Notes: generated by a model not told the origin, from the letters alone. Positions 1 to 8,476 are shown, numbered from the stretch's first letter. The stretch: 49,559 bases of DNA from Bacteroidota bacterium (GCA_005883765.1 VBAQ01000157.1:26999-76557), one strand, 5' to 3'. Program-made: numbers and translations.

Positions 1-486
1 AGCATCATTCGCATGCTGGCACGGCTTGAGCCAAGAAAAATTATTGTTGTGTCCTCCTCGCCACAGATCCGTTATCCTGATTGCTACGGCATTGACATGA
101 GTAAAATGGGCGAGTTCATAGCGTTTAATGCGGCAGTTGAGCTGATGAAAGAAAGAGGTAAAATCAATTGCCTAAAAGAACTATGGGATCGATGTAAAGA
201 GATGCAGCGGAACCACCAGTTACAGACAGAAAATGTAGTGAAGCAGGTTTACAAGCAATTTGCTACAGAGGAAATATCAACCAAGATAGCCGAGCTTATT
301 ACTCCAAAAGATCTGAAAATTCCTGTCGAGGTTATTTTTCAGAGTATAGAAACCCTTCATAAATCCTGCCCTAGCAACCTGGGTGATTGGTATTTTACCG
401 GCAACTATCCTACACCTGGCGGAAACCGTGTGGTAAATAAAGCCTTCATGAATTACATGGAGGGAAAGAATGTGAGAGGATACTAA
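1..486 (+). CDS. purF: Amidophosphoribosyltransferase, C-terminal part (5' partial)
   Basis: The reading frame is open from the first base, so the gene begins upstream of the window; about 161 C-terminal residues are visible. The family transfers the amide of glutamine to PRPP, the first committed step of purine synthesis. The visible part has a PRTase-like segment ending in SSSPQIRYPDCYGIDMSKMG and a C-terminus GDWYFTGNYPTPGGNRVVN that I recognise from the long Bacteroidota PurF-type proteins. The N-terminal glutaminase domain and the PRPP loop are outside the window, so the assignment rests on this tail. It ends in TAA at 484-486 and is followed by a roughly 100-base AT-rich spacer before the next gene. 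Confidence 0.85.
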   Translation, partial: SIIRMLARLEPRKIIVVSSSPQIRYPDCYGIDMSKMGEFIAFNAAVELMKERGKINCLKELWDRCKEMQRNHQLQTENVVKQVYKQFATEEISTKIAELITPKDLKIPVEVIFQSIETLHKSCPSNLGDWYFTGNYPTPGGNRVVNKAFMNYMEGKNVRGY

Positions 487-507
487 AAGAAATCAAAAAA
501 CAAATCC

Positions 508-569
508 CAAATCTCAAATAAACGTCTTCCTGATTTTTTATTTTTTAATTGGATTTTGATTGAGATTTG
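508..569. repeat. Inverted repeat in purF-sixA spacer
   Basis: CAAATCTCAA at 508-517 is matched by its exact reverse complement TTGAGATTTG at 560-569, with an AT-rich loop containing a T-run. It could act as a transcription end after purF or be one of the short degenerate spacer repeats of this phylum. No clean G+C-rich stem is present. Confidence 0.35.
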
Positions 570-587
570 CCATGATATTAGAAACTT

Positions 588-1085
588 ATGAAGCAACTTT
601 TACTCATTCGCCATGCTAAAAGCAACTGGAATGACCCTTCGCTTGCAGATTTCGACCGGCCATTAAATGATCGAGGGAAAAAAGATGCGCCGGAAATGGC
701 GAAGCGACTATCCGATAAAAAAATTAAGATCAACGCTTTTGTTTCAAGTCCTGCAAAAAGAGCAAGGCAAACCTGCAAACATTTTGCGAAGAAATTTGAA
801 TTTAAAAAAAAGGATATCGTTCTTGAGCCGAGACTTTACGAAGCAGGCGACGACAGCTTTTATAATGTAGTAGAAGATTTAAAGAATAAATGGGATAGTG
901 TCGCAATAGTCTCACATAATCCCGGCATCTCTTCCTTTGCAAACTCGCTCACTGGAACAAAGATCGACGACATGCCCACTTGCAGCGTGTTCGCCATAAA
1001 AATTGATACAAAAAAATGGAAAGACTTCAGGACCGCAAAGAAGGAATTTTGGTTCTTTGATTATCCCAAGATCGAAACAAATTAG
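588..1085 (+). CDS. sixA: Histidine phosphatase, SixA-like
   Basis: A 165-residue member of the histidine phosphatase (phosphoglycerate mutase-like) superfamily. The catalytic RHG-type motif is at the N-terminus (LLIRHAKSNW, residues 5-14, with His as phospho-acceptor) and the second catalytic His is in SHNPGISSF near residue 110. Length and compactness fit SixA, a protein phosphohistidine phosphatase; the true substrate cannot be read from sequence. There is no signal peptide, so it is cytoplasmic. The stop codon abuts the stop codon of the convergent lipoprotein gene (1086) with no gap. Confidence 0.8.
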   Translation: MKQLLLIRHAKSNWNDPSLADFDRPLNDRGKKDAPEMAKRLSDKKIKINAFVSSPAKRARQTCKHFAKKFEFKKKDIVLEPRLYEAGDDSFYNVVEDLKNKWDSVAIVSHNPGISSFANSLTGTKIDDMPTCSVFAIKIDTKKWKDFRTAKKEFWFFDYPKIETN

Positions 1086-1514
1086 TTATTGAGTCTTTAT
1101 TCGAAAGAGGATATTGGTGGTCCCATCGGTTTCAACAAACTGCAATGAGCTTGAAGTACGATCTGTAAGCCTCCATGACTTGTTTAGCTGTATAATATTT
1201 GCGTCAGTCGTATTAAACTGCAGAGTTATCAATTCATTGTTCGAGGCATCAACCGAGTTGTTCCATGTTCCCGCAACAGTTAGCCCATCTTTTAAATAAC
1301 CAACGGCGCCGGAATTGCTAAACAATATTTTTGAACTGCCGAAGCTATTTGTCATATCCTGGTTGTGGTAGTAGTAATCTATGGCCCAGGTATTTCTGAT
1401 GAGCACATCTTCGGTAGAAGGCTTGATGCCAGTTGTATCGGGGGTGCAGCGGGTGAGAGTAAGACAAATGGATAATAATGCAAAAGCAGTTGAAAGAAAC
1501 TTTACGTTTTTCAT
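1086..1514 (-). CDS. Putative lipoprotein of unknown function
   Basis: 142 residues. The N-terminus has a positive start (MKNVK), a hydrophobic core and a lipobox-like LTRC at about residues 20-23, so it is probably lipidated and exported. The mature part is rich in Ser, Thr and Asn, with alternating hydrophobic residues (TWAIDYYYHNQD, LITLQFNTTD, SWRLTDRTSSSLQFVE) as in the small lipocalin-like lipoproteins common in Bacteroidota. I do not recognise a specific family. It converges tail to tail with sixA without spacing. Confidence 0.65.
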   Translation of the reverse strand: MKNVKFLSTAFALLSICLTLTRCTPDTTGIKPSTEDVLIRNTWAIDYYYHNQDMTNSFGSSKILFSNSGAVGYLKDGLTVAGTWNNSVDASNNELITLQFNTTDANIIQLNKSWRLTDRTSSSLQFVETDGTTNILFRIKTQ

Positions 1515-1611
1515 AAAAAAATGGATTTTGGTATGCCAAAATAAAAATTCCTTTTCAAAAGGGAAATAAACCTGGCTTATTTATAAACGTGGAAAGGCAA
1601 GATTTAGTATT

Positions 1612-1632
1612 ACTACCTTCTTCGAAGGTAGT
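1612..1632. other. Perfect 9-bp hairpin
   Basis: ACTACCTTC (1612-1620), loop TTC, then GAAGGTAGT (1624-1632). It sits 40 bases past the stop of the minus-strand glycosyltransferase gene. The T-run follows the stem on the plus strand only, so as an intrinsic terminator it would point the wrong way for both neighbours. It may still mark the transcript end of the glycosyltransferase gene. Confidence 0.45.
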
Positions 1633-1671
1633 TTTTCGTTACGGTGAGGTCTTGAGATGGCAATTCGCAGG

Positions 1672-2802
1672 TCATTTGCCCAGTTTTGAAAGAAAGGTTT
1701 GCACCGTCGTTCGTAAATCGTCCGTCGATCCTAAAATGGGAAACTTATAATTGAATTTTTTGGCCTTATCAAGCGTCCGCTGCAAGGAGAAGTCTCTTTG
1801 TTCAATGCTCAATGCTATTTGTTTTTGATTTAAGAATGCGGCAAGATATTCTTGTTCAGTTTGCCCGGGAGTAGGAATTAAAATCGCTTTCTTGCCCAAT
1901 TTTACCAGGTCCATTATGGTACTGTATCCACTGCGACTGATCACCCAGTCAGCATTTTCTGCTTCTTCATTTAGCTCCCTCGCCGAAAGGTGGTTATAGA
2001 ATTTTATCATGCCCGTTGACGGAATTGCGGTCAGTAAGGTCGGAACTCCCCTGACAATCGTAGCAGTGCCGGGATAATGACTCACCTCATTAATGATTTT
2101 GTTTTCTAAAATGCTGCGTTGCGGCTCAGGGCCAGATAAAATGAAAAGCAGGTGATGATTCGTTTTTTCTTTTGGGATGTCAAATGAGATCGATTTTTTC
2201 TTTTCAAAACGTGAAAGCCATCCGGCGTATCTGAGGGGAATTTTTGGTTTGATAATAGGATGTGACAACTCGCCTGCAAGGCTGTTTGGTCCGGACACAT
2301 CGGGAACCCAACACTCCGAAAACCTTTGAATGTATTTATAGTTCCATCTGCGTAAAATGTTTTCGCTCCAAGTTCCTAAATGGCCTTTTATAGTAAGCTG
2401 ATGAGTGATTAAAACTGCCGGGATTCTCTTGTGGTATAAGCCATAGCGATTGTCAGAAATTACTGCGTCGAACTGGTGAGCAGCCATCATTTCTTTCAGC
2501 CACCTATGTTCTTTCCCAATTGTTTGAATCATTCTTGGAATCTGCAAAATAATTTTCCATCCGAGGCTCCTTGCTGAATAGTGGATCCTATATCCTTCCA
2601 GAGGCAAAAACGGCAGGCCGGGAAATTCCGCTCTAAGCAAGGCTTCCTGTTGACCCTCGCCTGCAAGCCATACGTCGCAGTTCTGCGACAGAAGCTCATT
2701 TACAATGGGAATGCAGCGGGTAGCATGTCCCAGTCCCCAATCCAGTGGGGCCACCAGGATGCGAAATCTACGCAGCAATTTTTCATTATTGGCCTGGGCC
2801 AT
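1672..2802 (-). CDS. MurG-like (family 28 type) glycosyltransferase
   Basis: 376 residues with the GT-B fold signature of MurG-like enzymes: an N-terminal glycine-rich loop (APLDWGLGHATRCIPI, residues 18-33) and a C-terminal nucleotide-sugar region with SRSGYSTIMDLVKLGKKAI and IPTPGQTEQEYLA. Proteins like this are frequent in Bacteroidota as a glycosyltransferase family protein distinct from true MurG. The donor is probably a UDP-sugar; donor and acceptor are unknown. No membrane span is seen, so it is cytoplasmic or peripheral. It is transcribed alone, divergent from the tiny lipoprotein gene at 2874. Confidence 0.75.
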   Translation of the reverse strand: MAQANNEKLLRRFRILVAPLDWGLGHATRCIPIVNELLSQNCDVWLAGEGQQEALLRAEFPGLPFLPLEGYRIHYSARSLGWKIILQIPRMIQTIGKEHRWLKEMMAAHQFDAVISDNRYGLYHKRIPAVLITHQLTIKGHLGTWSENILRRWNYKYIQRFSECWVPDVSGPNSLAGELSHPIIKPKIPLRYAGWLSRFEKKKSISFDIPKEKTNHHLLFILSGPEPQRSILENKIINEVSHYPGTATIVRGVPTLLTAIPSTGMIKFYNHLSARELNEEAENADWVISRSGYSTIMDLVKLGKKAILIPTPGQTEQEYLAAFLNQKQIALSIEQRDFSLQRTLDKAKKFNYKFPILGSTDDLRTTVQTFLSKLGK

Positions 2803-2873
2803 ATTATTTTAAATTTTTGACGGCCGATATACTAATTTGTTTGTAAAATAGTTTTAATTTAGAAATCCATTTT

Positions 2874-3017
2874 ATGAGACGAAAGAATAAAATAATCGCG
2901 CTTTTGTTGCTGTTGGGAACAATAGTTGCTTTTGGTTGTAATAAGAACTATTATTCCGGCACTGGCAAAGGCAGCAACTGTGGTTGTCCAAGTCATAAGG
3001 GAATGACGGGGTATTAA
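2874..3017 (+). CDS. Tiny putative lipoprotein (47 aa)
   Basis: ATG at 2874, TAA at 3015-3017. The product starts with RRKNK, has a hydrophobic run of Leu, Ile and Val, and an AFGC lipobox (Cys at residue 22), so it looks like a lipoprotein. The 25-residue mature peptide is short and polar and ends in NCGCPSHKGMTGY. I recall very short lipoproteins with a C-terminal CGCP...G(Y/F) motif in this phylum, but their function is unknown. The two closely spaced cysteines could bind a metal or form a disulfide. Confidence 0.6.
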   Translation: MRRKNKIIALLLLLGTIVAFGCNKNYYSGTGKGSNCGCPSHKGMTGY

Positions 3018-3030
3018 ATTGGCTATTGAA

Positions 3031-3276
3031 ATGAAAACCTCTTCGGATCGTGATCTGTTAGTATTGATCAAAAATGAGCTCATGAGCCAACGGGCGATTG
3101 AACAGGAGGTTGCGTATCTAAATCACATTCTTCGCAAAACAGAACTCCCTCACCAATTTTGTAAGGCACACGAGTTAGTGCAACGAAATCACATCACACG
3201 AAAAACTTCCCGGCTTTTAGTTGCTTTTCGCCTCCCTTTATTAAAGCCATTCTGGTTTTTGATTGGCAAGAATTAG
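3031..3276 (+). CDS. Small hypothetical protein
   Basis: 81 residues from ATG 3031; a TTG four codons earlier (3019) is also in frame but less likely. It lies directly behind the tiny lipoprotein gene and may be co-transcribed. The product is basic, begins with a polar helix (SSDRDLLVLIKNELMSQRAIEQEVAYLNHIL) and ends in a hydrophobic stretch (PLLKPFWFLIG). No family recognised. Small size and lack of motifs make it uncertain. Confidence 0.4.
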   Translation: MKTSSDRDLLVLIKNELMSQRAIEQEVAYLNHILRKTELPHQFCKAHELVQRNHITRKTSRLLVAFRLPLLKPFWFLIGKN

Positions 3277-3447
3277 TATCTGCGTTCAATAAGAATTATC
3301 ATTTTTGTATCGTCGCCGTTGCCGATCAGGCCTTGCCATGTGTCCTTCAATATTTGCGTGACTGTTGAAATGGTCAGAGCCAGAAACAGCCCGGTAACCT
3401 TCGTTGCAACGGGAGTGAAAATTACTGATGCCAGTAGATAAAAAAAT

Positions 3448-3455
3448 TACCTTTG
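3448..3455 (+). promoter_or_regulatory. Candidate -7 box (TACCTTTG)
   Basis: Exact match to the Bacteroidota -7 consensus TAnnTTTG, ending 20 bases before the ATG of the fumarylacetoacetase-family gene. No good TTTG -33 element lies at the right distance, so this is a partial promoter call. Confidence 0.4.
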
Positions 3456-3475
3456 CTGCTCTAAAAATTCAATAG

Positions 3476-4483
3476 ATGAAACTGGTCTGCTACATGGAAG
3501 AAGAACGTGATCGGCTAGGCGTGCTTGTCAATGACATGGTTTACGACATGGAGGTGTTGCACCCCGATTTGCCCACAAGCATGAGCATGTTTCTAAATTA
3601 TTGGGAAGATGCTTTTCCCGTAGCACAGGCTGGGGAGTTGATGTTACGTGAAGGGACAAGAACAAGCAATCGGGGAGTTCCTTTAAACGATGTGCAATTG
3701 CTGGCACCTGTACCATTCCCAACCTCGTGCAGGGATGGCTATGCATTTCGCCAGCACGTGGAAGCAGCGCGAAGAAACCGCGGAGTGCAAATGATCGCTG
3801 AATTTGATCAGTACCCCGTATTCTATTTTACCAATCCTCACAGCATTCAAGGTCCTGGCGACGTGAATTGCATGCCTGATCATTTAGAGAAACTCGATTT
3901 TGAACTAGAGGCGGCTATTGTGATCTGCAAACATGGAAGAAATATTTCCGCTGACGATGCTGATGAATATATTGGTGGGTTGATGATCATGAATGATCTG
4001 AGCGCAAGACGTCTGCAGATGGAGGAAATGTTACTAAATCTGGGACCGGCTAAGGGGAAAGATTTCGCTACCGCAATTGGTCCCTGGGTTGTAACCCTCG
4101 ATGATTTGGAACAATTTGTTGTTCCCGCTAAAGAAAATCATACTGGCAGACGGTGGAACTTATCGATGAGGTGTTGCGTCAATGAAAGGCAGGTTAGCGA
4201 AGGCAATCTAGCCGATATGGACTGGACCTTTGCAGAAATCATCGAGAGGGCTTCCTATGGTGTGGATCTGTATCCTGGCGATATCATTGGCAGCGGAACA
4301 GTTGGCACGGGATGTTTTTTGGAATTAAATGGCACCGCTAAAGTTGAAGATCCTAACTACGCGGAGCAATGGCTGCTAGCGGGCGATGTGGTGGAAATGG
4401 AGATCGACGGCTTAGGAAAATTGACCAATTCGATTGTAGTGGAAGACACGGATTGGAGTCTTCTCAAAAGAAAGAAGATATAA
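3476..4483 (+). CDS. Fumarylacetoacetate hydrolase family protein
   Basis: 335 residues, the usual length of this family in Bacteroidota. The C-terminal two thirds carry the FAH fold: an acidic metal-binding segment (LDFELEAAIVI, about residues 141-151), the loop KGKDFATAIGPW (about 193-204) and GSGTVGTGC (about 272-280) near the active site. The family hydrolyses or decarboxylates 2-oxo diacids with Mg or Mn. Fumarylacetoacetate from tyrosine/homogentisate breakdown is the likeliest substrate, but homogentisate dioxygenase is not adjacent, so specificity is inferred. Monocistronic by layout. Confidence 0.8.
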   Translation: MKLVCYMEEERDRLGVLVNDMVYDMEVLHPDLPTSMSMFLNYWEDAFPVAQAGELMLREGTRTSNRGVPLNDVQLLAPVPFPTSCRDGYAFRQHVEAARRNRGVQMIAEFDQYPVFYFTNPHSIQGPGDVNCMPDHLEKLDFELEAAIVICKHGRNISADDADEYIGGLMIMNDLSARRLQMEEMLLNLGPAKGKDFATAIGPWVVTLDDLEQFVVPAKENHTGRRWNLSMRCCVNERQVSEGNLADMDWTFAEIIERASYGVDLYPGDIIGSGTVGTGCFLELNGTAKVEDPNYAEQWLLAGDVVEMEIDGLGKLTNSIVVEDTDWSLLKRKKI

Positions 4484-4613
4484 CAGGAATAAAAAAGGCC
4501 GCCCGGCGATTTGTTGAATTTACCTAGTTGCAACACATGAGAAAATCCAATTAAATACGATCCAGGGCGACCAAAGAGTTTGTCAGTCCATCTAACGCCC
4601 GGACTATGGGAAA

Positions 4614-5342
4614 TTAGATCACCACTTTGTTAATTCTTTTAGCGGTGGCACTTCCCGCATTCCTCACCTTTCCAAGAAAAGATTCCTTGACCTTAAGTTC
4701 TTTTGCTGCGTTTACTTCTGCAGAACCGACCCCATCGTTATCAATGTCCATAGTTTGAACAACAAAATCGGCGGCTTTAATGGAACCAACGCTGTTACTT
4801 TTGATCACCGCGTTATCTGCCTTTCCGCGCAGTTTCAAATTCCCCACACTTTTATTTTTAATATCCAGCTTTTGAGCATTCAGCGCCAGGTCAACAGAGC
4901 CTACACTTTTATTGTTCAAAGAAAGATCACCAAAGCTTAGATTACCCTCAGAAGCCAAATTACCCACCATCTTCAGGTCCATGCTCTTTAGGTTTTTAAA
5001 AGTGATGTACACCGTCATTTTCTTTTTTGAATCGAAATGTGAATCCTTCTTCATGTCGACAATAAGTTTATTACCCTCGTTTTTTACCTCGAAAAGCTGT
5101 TGGAGATTATCTTCCGCTTCTATCTTAACAGACTCTTTGCTTCCTTGAGTGAGCACAACATTAAAAACTCCACTGACTTGTAGTTGATCAAATGATTGAA
5201 TGGCCACATCCTTAGTAATGACATTTCCACTTCCTTCAATTTTTACCTCTTTTTTGTCTTTTTCTTTTTCCTGGGCGAAGGCTGTAGCAAACGACAGGGC
5301 TAACAGCAGGACGTTAGCGGCAGTCGCGATTGTTTTTCTCAT
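4614..5342 (-). CDS. GIN-domain (DUF2807) putative adhesin-head protein
   Basis: 242 residues from the ATG at 5342; an upstream in-frame ATG (5366) would add eight residues before the signal peptide and is less likely. The signal peptide ends at ...ATAFAQ. The mature protein has the repeating beta-strand pattern of the GIN domain: FDQLQVSGVFNVVLTQGS, then rungs such as LSLNNKSVGSVDL, LDIKNKSVGNLKL, IKSNSVGSIKA and IDNDGVGSAEV, spaced at about 20 residues and suggesting a beta-solenoid. This family is abundant in Bacteroidota and is exported to the periplasm or outer surface; its function is not established. A polar EKEKDKKE stretch follows the cleavage site. Confidence 0.8.
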   Translation of the reverse strand: MRKTIATAANVLLLALSFATAFAQEKEKDKKEVKIEGSGNVITKDVAIQSFDQLQVSGVFNVVLTQGSKESVKIEAEDNLQQLFEVKNEGNKLIVDMKKDSHFDSKKKMTVYITFKNLKSMDLKMVGNLASEGNLSFGDLSLNNKSVGSVDLALNAQKLDIKNKSVGNLKLRGKADNAVIKSNSVGSIKAADFVVQTMDIDNDGVGSAEVNAAKELKVKESFLGKVRNAGSATAKRINKVVI

Positions 5343-5541
5343 ATAAAAGCGTTTAAGATGGAACAATAAAAGTAGACGAAATAATTCGTAGAACGAAGAT
5401 GATAGTTATTTTGTTACAGGATACCGTAAAAATTATGAAAGGCAATTAGCTTATTTGGGCGAAGGGATTTGTGTCGCGACTTGCCCCTGATGCCTTCAGC
5501 CGCGAACCTAATACAGCCGGGGACATCCCATCAACAGGTGA

Positions 5542-6543
5542 TCAGACCTTTAGCGCTTCTTTTCGCCTTCCGATCCTCTCCCTTAAGATCCGGAAAAACT
5601 TTGATCGCTCTTTTTCACTCACCCTGCTGATCAACGTTGAACGTTTCATCAGGCTTTGCACATAGTCATACATATTTTCGCAAAAACTCACATCCCTCGT
5701 CGACATATAGTTAATTACGGCGTGGGAAATCACAGCCATTTTTGTTCCTTCAAGTGTAACCAGGAAGCTGTTGTCACATAGGATCACTTCGTTAAAATAG
5801 ACCCTGTAGCTGCCGATGGGCTTCATGTCGGGGTCTCCATATTTGAATTTATATCCTCGCTCGGCCTGTTTTTCTACATGGTCAATCACCTTTTCCCAGG
5901 TCTCGTAAAGCTTTAGAATGTCCCTGTCGGATTCAAACATTTGGCCGTCACGATAAAATTCTATTTGCCTGATCGCAATGTTGATATTTTCTACGTTCCA
6001 AAGTTCTGTAGTCGGTAATTGATTATAAAGAGACAGCGCTTTCTCACCTAGTTCATTTAATTCATCTGAATAGGCGTCAAAACTGAAACGGCGGTGTTCA
6101 AATTCAGGAAAATGAAAAATGGTTTTCATCCAGAAAAAATATTTGAAGGCGGCGATTTCCCTGAAGTAAAAGTGATTGAAAATTGGCACGTCCTTACAGA
6201 GATAATAGAGTTCTTTATTTTTAAAACTGTTCATGTAACTAAGGTCCCGGATGATGCCTTTCAAATAATCATCGAACCGAAAAGTTTTACTGTTCAGAAA
6301 ATTTCCCTGGAACAAGAATGCGCCTGTTTCCAAATTCATTAACTGGTCCAAAGAGATCTTGTAATGAGAACAGAGTTTGTAAAGCTCTTCCAATGAGATA
6401 GTTTTTTCTCCACGCATGCGCCTGTATATGCTATCCGCGCTTACGTCAAGTACTTTAGCAATTTCCTCTGTTGAAGACACATGATCAGGGATACTGCTCT
6501 TGATTACCTGGAAGAGTTTCAATTGAAGTTCTGAAGCGTTCAT
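5542..6543 (-). CDS. HTH transcriptional regulator, second of a tandem paralogous pair
   Basis: 333 residues. The N-terminal 75 residues form a helix-turn-helix: SSTEEIAKVLDVSADSIYRR followed by SLEELYKLCSHYKISLDQL. The remaining 250 residues are a conserved sensory or multimerisation region with shared landmarks (FNHFYFREIAAFKYFFWMKT, INIAIRQIEFYRDG, NYMSTRDVSFCENMYDY). Its length and layout equal those of the gene just upstream (6552-7553), 8 bases away, showing tandem duplication and probably one transcript. No known ligand. A conserved palindrome lies in the promoter of the pair, suggesting autoregulation. Confidence 0.75.
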   Translation of the reverse strand: MNASELQLKLFQVIKSSIPDHVSSTEEIAKVLDVSADSIYRRMRGEKTISLEELYKLCSHYKISLDQLMNLETGAFLFQGNFLNSKTFRFDDYLKGIIRDLSYMNSFKNKELYYLCKDVPIFNHFYFREIAAFKYFFWMKTIFHFPEFEHRRFSFDAYSDELNELGEKALSLYNQLPTTELWNVENINIAIRQIEFYRDGQMFESDRDILKLYETWEKVIDHVEKQAERGYKFKYGDPDMKPIGSYRVYFNEVILCDNSFLVTLEGTKMAVISHAVINYMSTRDVSFCENMYDYVQSLMKRSTLISRVSEKERSKFFRILRERIGRRKEALKV

Positions 6544-6551
6544 ATTTAGCT

Positions 6552-7553
6552 TTATAATTTTTGCTGGCGATCTTCAATCTTTGCCAGCAAGATCCCAAAA
6601 AAAATATTTCGTTGCCGCTCACTCGTTTGGCTGATAACGGTGCCACGTCGCATCAGGTTGTGCAGGTCTTCCTGACAGTGATTGCAGAAGTTTTCATCGC
6701 GGGTCATCATATAATTCAGCACATCATAGTTAAGGTAGGCAGTTCGTACACCGTCGGTTGTAATAAAAATCGTATTGTCACCGAGTATCACCCTGTTGTA
6801 AAAAAAATTAAAGTTTTCCTTTTTTGAGAGTGGATTTTCTCCTGGCAAGAATTTACAGCCATATTCAACCTGGGTTTTTAGGTGCAATATTGTTTCCTTC
6901 AAAGCCTCATAAACTAATTTAATATCGGCCGCAGAAGAAAAAACACCACTATCCTTATAAAACTCAATCTGCGAAATGGCGCTGTTAATACATTCGGTAT
7001 TCCAGATTTCTGTTGAAGGTATCTGGGTATAAAACCTTGCTAACTCCCTGCTCAGACTTTCAATTTCAGCAGGGACGGCATTGAGATCGATCGTCTTTGT
7101 AATAAAATCGGGATGCTGTAAAATGGTTTTCATCCAAAAAAAATAGCGAAAGGCTATTAAAGGCTTAAAATAAAAATTGTGAAAGAAAGGGATATCCTTA
7201 GTCAGATAAAAAATTTCTTTTTGATCAAAACTACTGACGTATTTCATGCCGCTAATTAGATCATCAAGGTATTTCTTATAGGAATATTGTTGATTATTGA
7301 TGCGGACGTTCTCAAAAAGAACAGAATTAGTTTTAATCTGTAACATCTGGTCAAGTGAAAGATGAAAACGGTCGCAAAGTAGTTTTGCTTCTTCCAGCAC
7401 AAGCGGGGTTTCACTACGGATGCGCCGATATGCACTGTCCGTGCTTACGTGCAGAATTTCAGACACCACATCCGTAAGAGAAGCTGCCGGCGGCATCAGC
7501 TCTTTTATTCGTTGAAATAAAAGCTCCTGGGCCTGGTTCGAAGGCATGGGCAT
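6552..7553 (-). CDS. HTH transcriptional regulator, first of a tandem paralogous pair
   Basis: 333 residues, same length and architecture as its downstream neighbour. The HTH at residues 24-70 reads SLTDVVSEILHVSTDSAYRR then EEAKLLCDRFHLSLDQM. The C-terminal region shares FHNFYFKPLIAFRYFFWMKT, INSAISQIEFYKDSG and NYMMTRDENFCNHCQED with the paralogue; the last contains a CxxC absent from the other copy. Two ATGs (7553, 7547) are possible starts. The upstream region holds a palindrome AACTG-N7-CAGTT (7589-7605) that recurs upstream of two neighbouring genes, so this pair probably regulates itself and the hydroxylase and small envelope genes at 7796-9667. Confidence 0.75.
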   Translation of the reverse strand: MPMPSNQAQELLFQRIKELMPPAASLTDVVSEILHVSTDSAYRRIRSETPLVLEEAKLLCDRFHLSLDQMLQIKTNSVLFENVRINNQQYSYKKYLDDLISGMKYVSSFDQKEIFYLTKDIPFFHNFYFKPLIAFRYFFWMKTILQHPDFITKTIDLNAVPAEIESLSRELARFYTQIPSTEIWNTECINSAISQIEFYKDSGVFSSAADIKLVYEALKETILHLKTQVEYGCKFLPGENPLSKKENFNFFYNRVILGDNTIFITTDGVRTAYLNYDVLNYMMTRDENFCNHCQEDLHNLMRRGTVISQTSERQRNIFFGILLAKIEDRQQKL

Positions 7554-7581
7554 CTGGTTGAGGTGATCTAAAATAAAGTTT

Positions 7582-7605
7582 TTGCAGAAACTGCAACTTT
7601 CAGTT
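7582..7605. promoter_or_regulatory. Overlapping palindromes before the tandem HTH genes
   Basis: TTGCAGAAACTGCAA (7582-7596) is a perfect 6-3-6 inverted repeat. Overlapping it, AACTG-CAACTTT-CAGTT (7589-7605) has the same 5-7-5 palindrome and similar spacer as the site at 8597-8613. It lies 29-52 bases upstream of the 7553 start codon, where an autoregulatory operator would be expected. Confidence 0.5.
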
Positions 7606-7661
7606 TATTTCTTTTAAGGTACGGGTTTTTTTTAAAGATTACTTCATCACACACTGATTGA

Positions 7662-7707
7662 TTGGTAAAAATTGCCAACCTGGAAGGACAGACCGCAAAA
7701 TTCAGTT
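7662..7707 (+). promoter_or_regulatory. Two-part conserved element upstream of the hydroxylase gene
   Basis: Part 1, TTGGTAAAAATTGCCAA (7662-7678), is a 17-base near-palindrome. After exactly 12 bases comes part 2, GACCGCAAAATTCAGTT (7691-7707). The same two parts with the same 12-base gap recur at 8568-8613. The gap sequence is not conserved while both parts are, which points to two protein-binding sites. It lies about 90-135 bases upstream of the 7796 start codon. Confidence 0.55.
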
Positions 7708-7795
7708 ATAAAACGGCCTCGTTACGAAATAATTTGGTGTGAGGATCAATAAACAAAAAAATTAAAGTTATAAGACCGCATCAAAAATTTAGTTT

Positions 7796-8476
7796 ATGAA
7801 ACCTTCTTCTATTTCTAAGAAACTTCAGGCACATCAACACATCAAGTGTTTTACGGTTTTTTTTCTGATGCTTGCGCCTGTTCCATATTTGATCGTTAAG
7901 TGTAACAGATTTAGTAATTCTGCCTTTCTATCTCTTTTGTTTTTTACAGGCTGGTTCATCTGGACGTTTGCCGAGTACGTATTACACCGTTTCTGGAATC
8001 ATGCAAAAGACGTTGATAAAAACAATTCGATTGTTCAACGACACCATCATCATCATACTCATCCAACTGAAATAAGCATATCGGCGACACAGCGCATTAT
8101 TATGATGTTTATCGTATGCTCACTTGTTGGCCTTTCCTTGTGGCTGAATTCATACGTGATGATCCTTGCAGGGATGGGAACGGGAATATTCTGGTTTTTC
8201 CAGATGCACTATTTTCTTCACCAGAAATGGGCAAAAAAGATTTTCCCTGTGCTTGTGCGTTATCATGTTGTTCATCATTGCAAAGAGCCCGATACCTGTT
8301 TTGGAATCACCACGAGCTGGTGGGATCGTATTTTTGGAACCACCCCGCACAAGGACAAAAAAATATCCGAAAAAGTTATTGCCTTTTATTATAAGAAGGA
8401 AAAGACGACTGGCAATGGATTCTTGGTTTCATCGATGATCGATGAAAAACTGAACCATGTTGGGTTAGGTGAATAA
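7796..8476 (+). CDS. Fatty acid hydroxylase / sterol desaturase family membrane protein
   Basis: 226 residues with hydrophobic spans near residues 18-34, 42-60, 100-120 and 125-142. The histidine clusters of the membrane di-iron family are present: HRFWNH (about 65), HHHHHTH (about 82), HYFLH (about 142) and HVVHH (about 160), followed by the conserved tail TSWWDRIFGTTP. Such enzymes use O2 and two irons to hydroxylate or desaturate acyl or sterol-like lipids in the membrane. Likely substrates here are fatty acyl chains of sphingolipids or ornithine lipids, which is inference. It stands alone behind the conserved two-part element. Confidence 0.8.
   Translation: MKPSSISKKLQAHQHIKCFTVFFLMLAPVPYLIVKCNRFSNSAFLSLLFFTGWFIWTFAEYVLHRFWNHAKDVDKNNSIVQRHHHHHTHPTEISISATQRIIMMFIVCSLVGLSLWLNSYVMILAGMGTGIFWFFQMHYFLHQKWAKKIFPVLVRYHVVHHCKEPDTCFGITTSWWDRIFGTTPHKDKKISEKVIAFYYKKEKTTGNGFLVSSMIDEKLNHVGLGE

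Noticed and set aside
3273-3441. Minus-strand open frame reading like a small membrane protein (FTPVATKVTGLFLALTIS...)
   Set aside because: No start codon exists before the upstream stop and it is only about 56 codons; it could be a decayed gene but cannot be supported.
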